13,861 nucleotides of DNA from Betaproteobacteria bacterium (GTDB lineage: Bacteria; Pseudomonadota; Gammaproteobacteria; Burkholderiales; SG8-41), in contig JAQGNC010000385.1 in NCBI GenBank assembly GCA_028292065.1, positions 1 through 13,861 on the forward strand, written 5' to 3'. Both the position numbers and the translations under genes were made by a program. The notes beneath the pieces were generated by a model, which worked only from the letters and a program-made list of their open reading frames with translations, was not told where the DNA came from and made no database searches. Shown here piece by piece: positions 13,056-13,861 of the stretch (its first letter is position 1; the number at the start of each line of letters is the position of its first letter).

Positions 13056-13196
13056 TCAGTGGGAAGACCAGGAAATGAAGGTCACGAGGATGCACCCGAG
13101 GGCGACGGCAAAAAGAGCGAACCCCGCGATCCGACTGCGTCGCCGGGCCGCTTTGGCCCGCGGGGTGAGGTTCGGAACCTGGTTTCTGGATGCCAT
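13056..13196 (-). CDS. Candidate 46-residue single-helix membrane protein
   Basis: A short frame of 47 codons from ATG 13194-13196 to TGA 13056-13058, in a stretch otherwise without a gene. The first 22 residues are very basic (RAKAARRRSR at 13-22). Then comes one membrane helix, IAGFALFAVALGCILVTFISW (23-43), and a short SSH tail. Positive residues before a single helix fit an inner-membrane protein with its N-terminus inside. No clear ribosome binding site is visible, which lowers confidence. It could belong to a run with the amidohydrolase gene upstream (126 bp). I do not recognise a family. Confidence 0.45.
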   Translation of the reverse strand: MASRNQVPNLTPRAKAARRRSRIAGFALFAVALGCILVTFISWSSH

Positions 13197-13321
13197 TGTC
13201 TTGCGCCGTCGCGCGGCGGATCAGGTTGGAAAGTAGGTCTGCAACGCAGGTCTCAACGACATGTGCGGAAATTCCTTTAACCGGATTTCTCATAACCACG
13301 TCACTGAGACGCTGCGCTTTC

Positions 13322-13861
13322 TCAGAACCCGTAAACCCGCGCCGGATTGTCGACCAGGATTTTCCTGCGGACGGCCGCGTCCGGCGCCCAGAGGGGCAGC
13401 TGGTTGAGCACGAGGCCGTCATCGGCCTGGAAAACGGGCGTGAACTCCGTCGGCTTGCGGCCCGCCGGTGTCGCCGAGTTGGGATGCGGCCAGTTCGTTC
13501 CCCACAGGATGCGATCCTGGTTTGCGGCGATCAGCGCCTTGGCGAGCGGCGCGAAACCCGAATAGTCGGCGCGCCCGTCGCCGTTCACCGATATCTTCAC
13601 GTACGCGACACCCGAGCGAACGAGCTCGACCAGCGCGTCGAAACCGGCCTGCTGCAGACCGAGCTCGGGTTGCGCGCCGCCGAAGTGGTCGAACACGACC
13701 GGCACCGGCGACGCCGCGAGCATGTCCTTCAATGCGGCGATGACCGCGAGGCTCGTGTTCAACTGCACGTGCCAGTCGCGGCTCTGCATTCGCTGCGCGG
13801 CCGCCTGGAAGCGCTTGCCCGCCACGCCGGGATCGTTGATGCCTCCGGTGGCGAGGTTGAG
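13322..13861 (-). CDS. Amidohydrolase family protein, PDC-lactonase-like (C-terminal part)
   Basis: The frame is open to the window edge; the last 179 codons are present and the N-terminus is missing. It belongs to the TIM-barrel metal-dependent or metal-independent hydrolases of COG3618, which include 2-pyrone-4,6-dicarboxylate lactonase LigI. Visible marks are LNLATGGINDP at the edge, DWHVQLN, PVVFDHFGG, YVKISVNG, ILWGTNWPHPN and the terminal VDNPARVYGF. In LigI the corresponding late motif has Asp (GTDWPH; catalytic Asp248 as I recall), whereas here it is Asn. It would hydrolyse a lactone or cyclic acid in an aromatic catabolic route (inference). A GTG at 13823-13825 is internal, not the start, because homologous sequence continues upstream of it. 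Confidence 0.88.
   Translation of the reverse strand, partial: LNLATGGINDPGVAGKRFQAAAQRMQSRDWHVQLNTSLAVIAALKDMLAASPVPVVFDHFGGAQPELGLQQAGFDALVELVRSGVAYVKISVNGDGRADYSGFAPLAKALIAANQDRILWGTNWPHPNSATPAGRKPTEFTPVFQADDGLVLNQLPLWAPDAAVRRKILVDNPARVYGF

Overview
The window is high-GC DNA with dense coding, two tricarboxylate-transporter (Bug/TctC) solute-binding proteins, a UbiD-family decarboxylase, a pyridine-type flavin monooxygenase and many GC-rich palindromic repeats. That mix points to a soil or sediment betaproteobacterium, probably Burkholderiales. This is inferred from gene content only; there is no rRNA or other marker in view.

Layout. (1) Positions 2-2767, plus strand: the 3' part of a ThDP-dependent (acetolactate-synthase-like) enzyme, a 15-unit array of a 7-bp GGGATGA repeat, and a Bug/TctC binding protein whose 5' end carries a palindromic repeat. 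(2) 2877-7761, minus strand: a catabolic run read as Bug/TctC protein, NicC-like FAD monooxygenase, UbiD-like decarboxylase, small two-helix membrane protein and DUF488 protein. A degenerate palindrome separates it from the plus-strand genes. (3) 7944-8821: two small proteins that look like paralogues of each other, divergently arranged around a 371-bp gap. (4) 8853-12013, minus strand: a compact cluster of type III polyketide synthase, class I SAM methyltransferase and FAD-dependent oxidoreductase, the last two coupled by a 4-nt GTGA overlap. The set suggests a phenolic or pyrone metabolite that is methylated and oxidised. (5) 12105-13861, minus strand: repeats, a DUF1080 lipoprotein, a candidate 46-residue membrane protein, and the C-terminal part of a COG3618-type amidohydrolase running off the window.

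The most unusual signal is the interspersed repeats rather than any single gene. An approximately 112-115-bp element with 13-bp terminal inverted repeats (AAACCCACCCCCA type) occurs complete twice and truncated three times, with one further diverged relative. Complete copies can fold as an outer stem bearing three hairpin arms, and the central hairpin keeps its 7-bp stem while its sequence changes between copies. One end of the element is translated in the same reading frame in two unrelated proteins: the N-terminus of the plus-strand TctC protein and the middle of the methyltransferase next to its SAM-binding motif. It adds a related peptide to each, much like the palindromic elements known inside Rickettsia genes. 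A second repeat, a GAGGGAAACC hairpin, sits beside truncated copies of the first and forms a tandem 50/51-bp pair after the DUF1080 gene.

Functionally, regions 1, 2 and 5 fit uptake and breakdown of (hetero)aromatic or carboxylic compounds. Region 4 is a separate biosynthetic unit. No substrate can be named from sequence alone.
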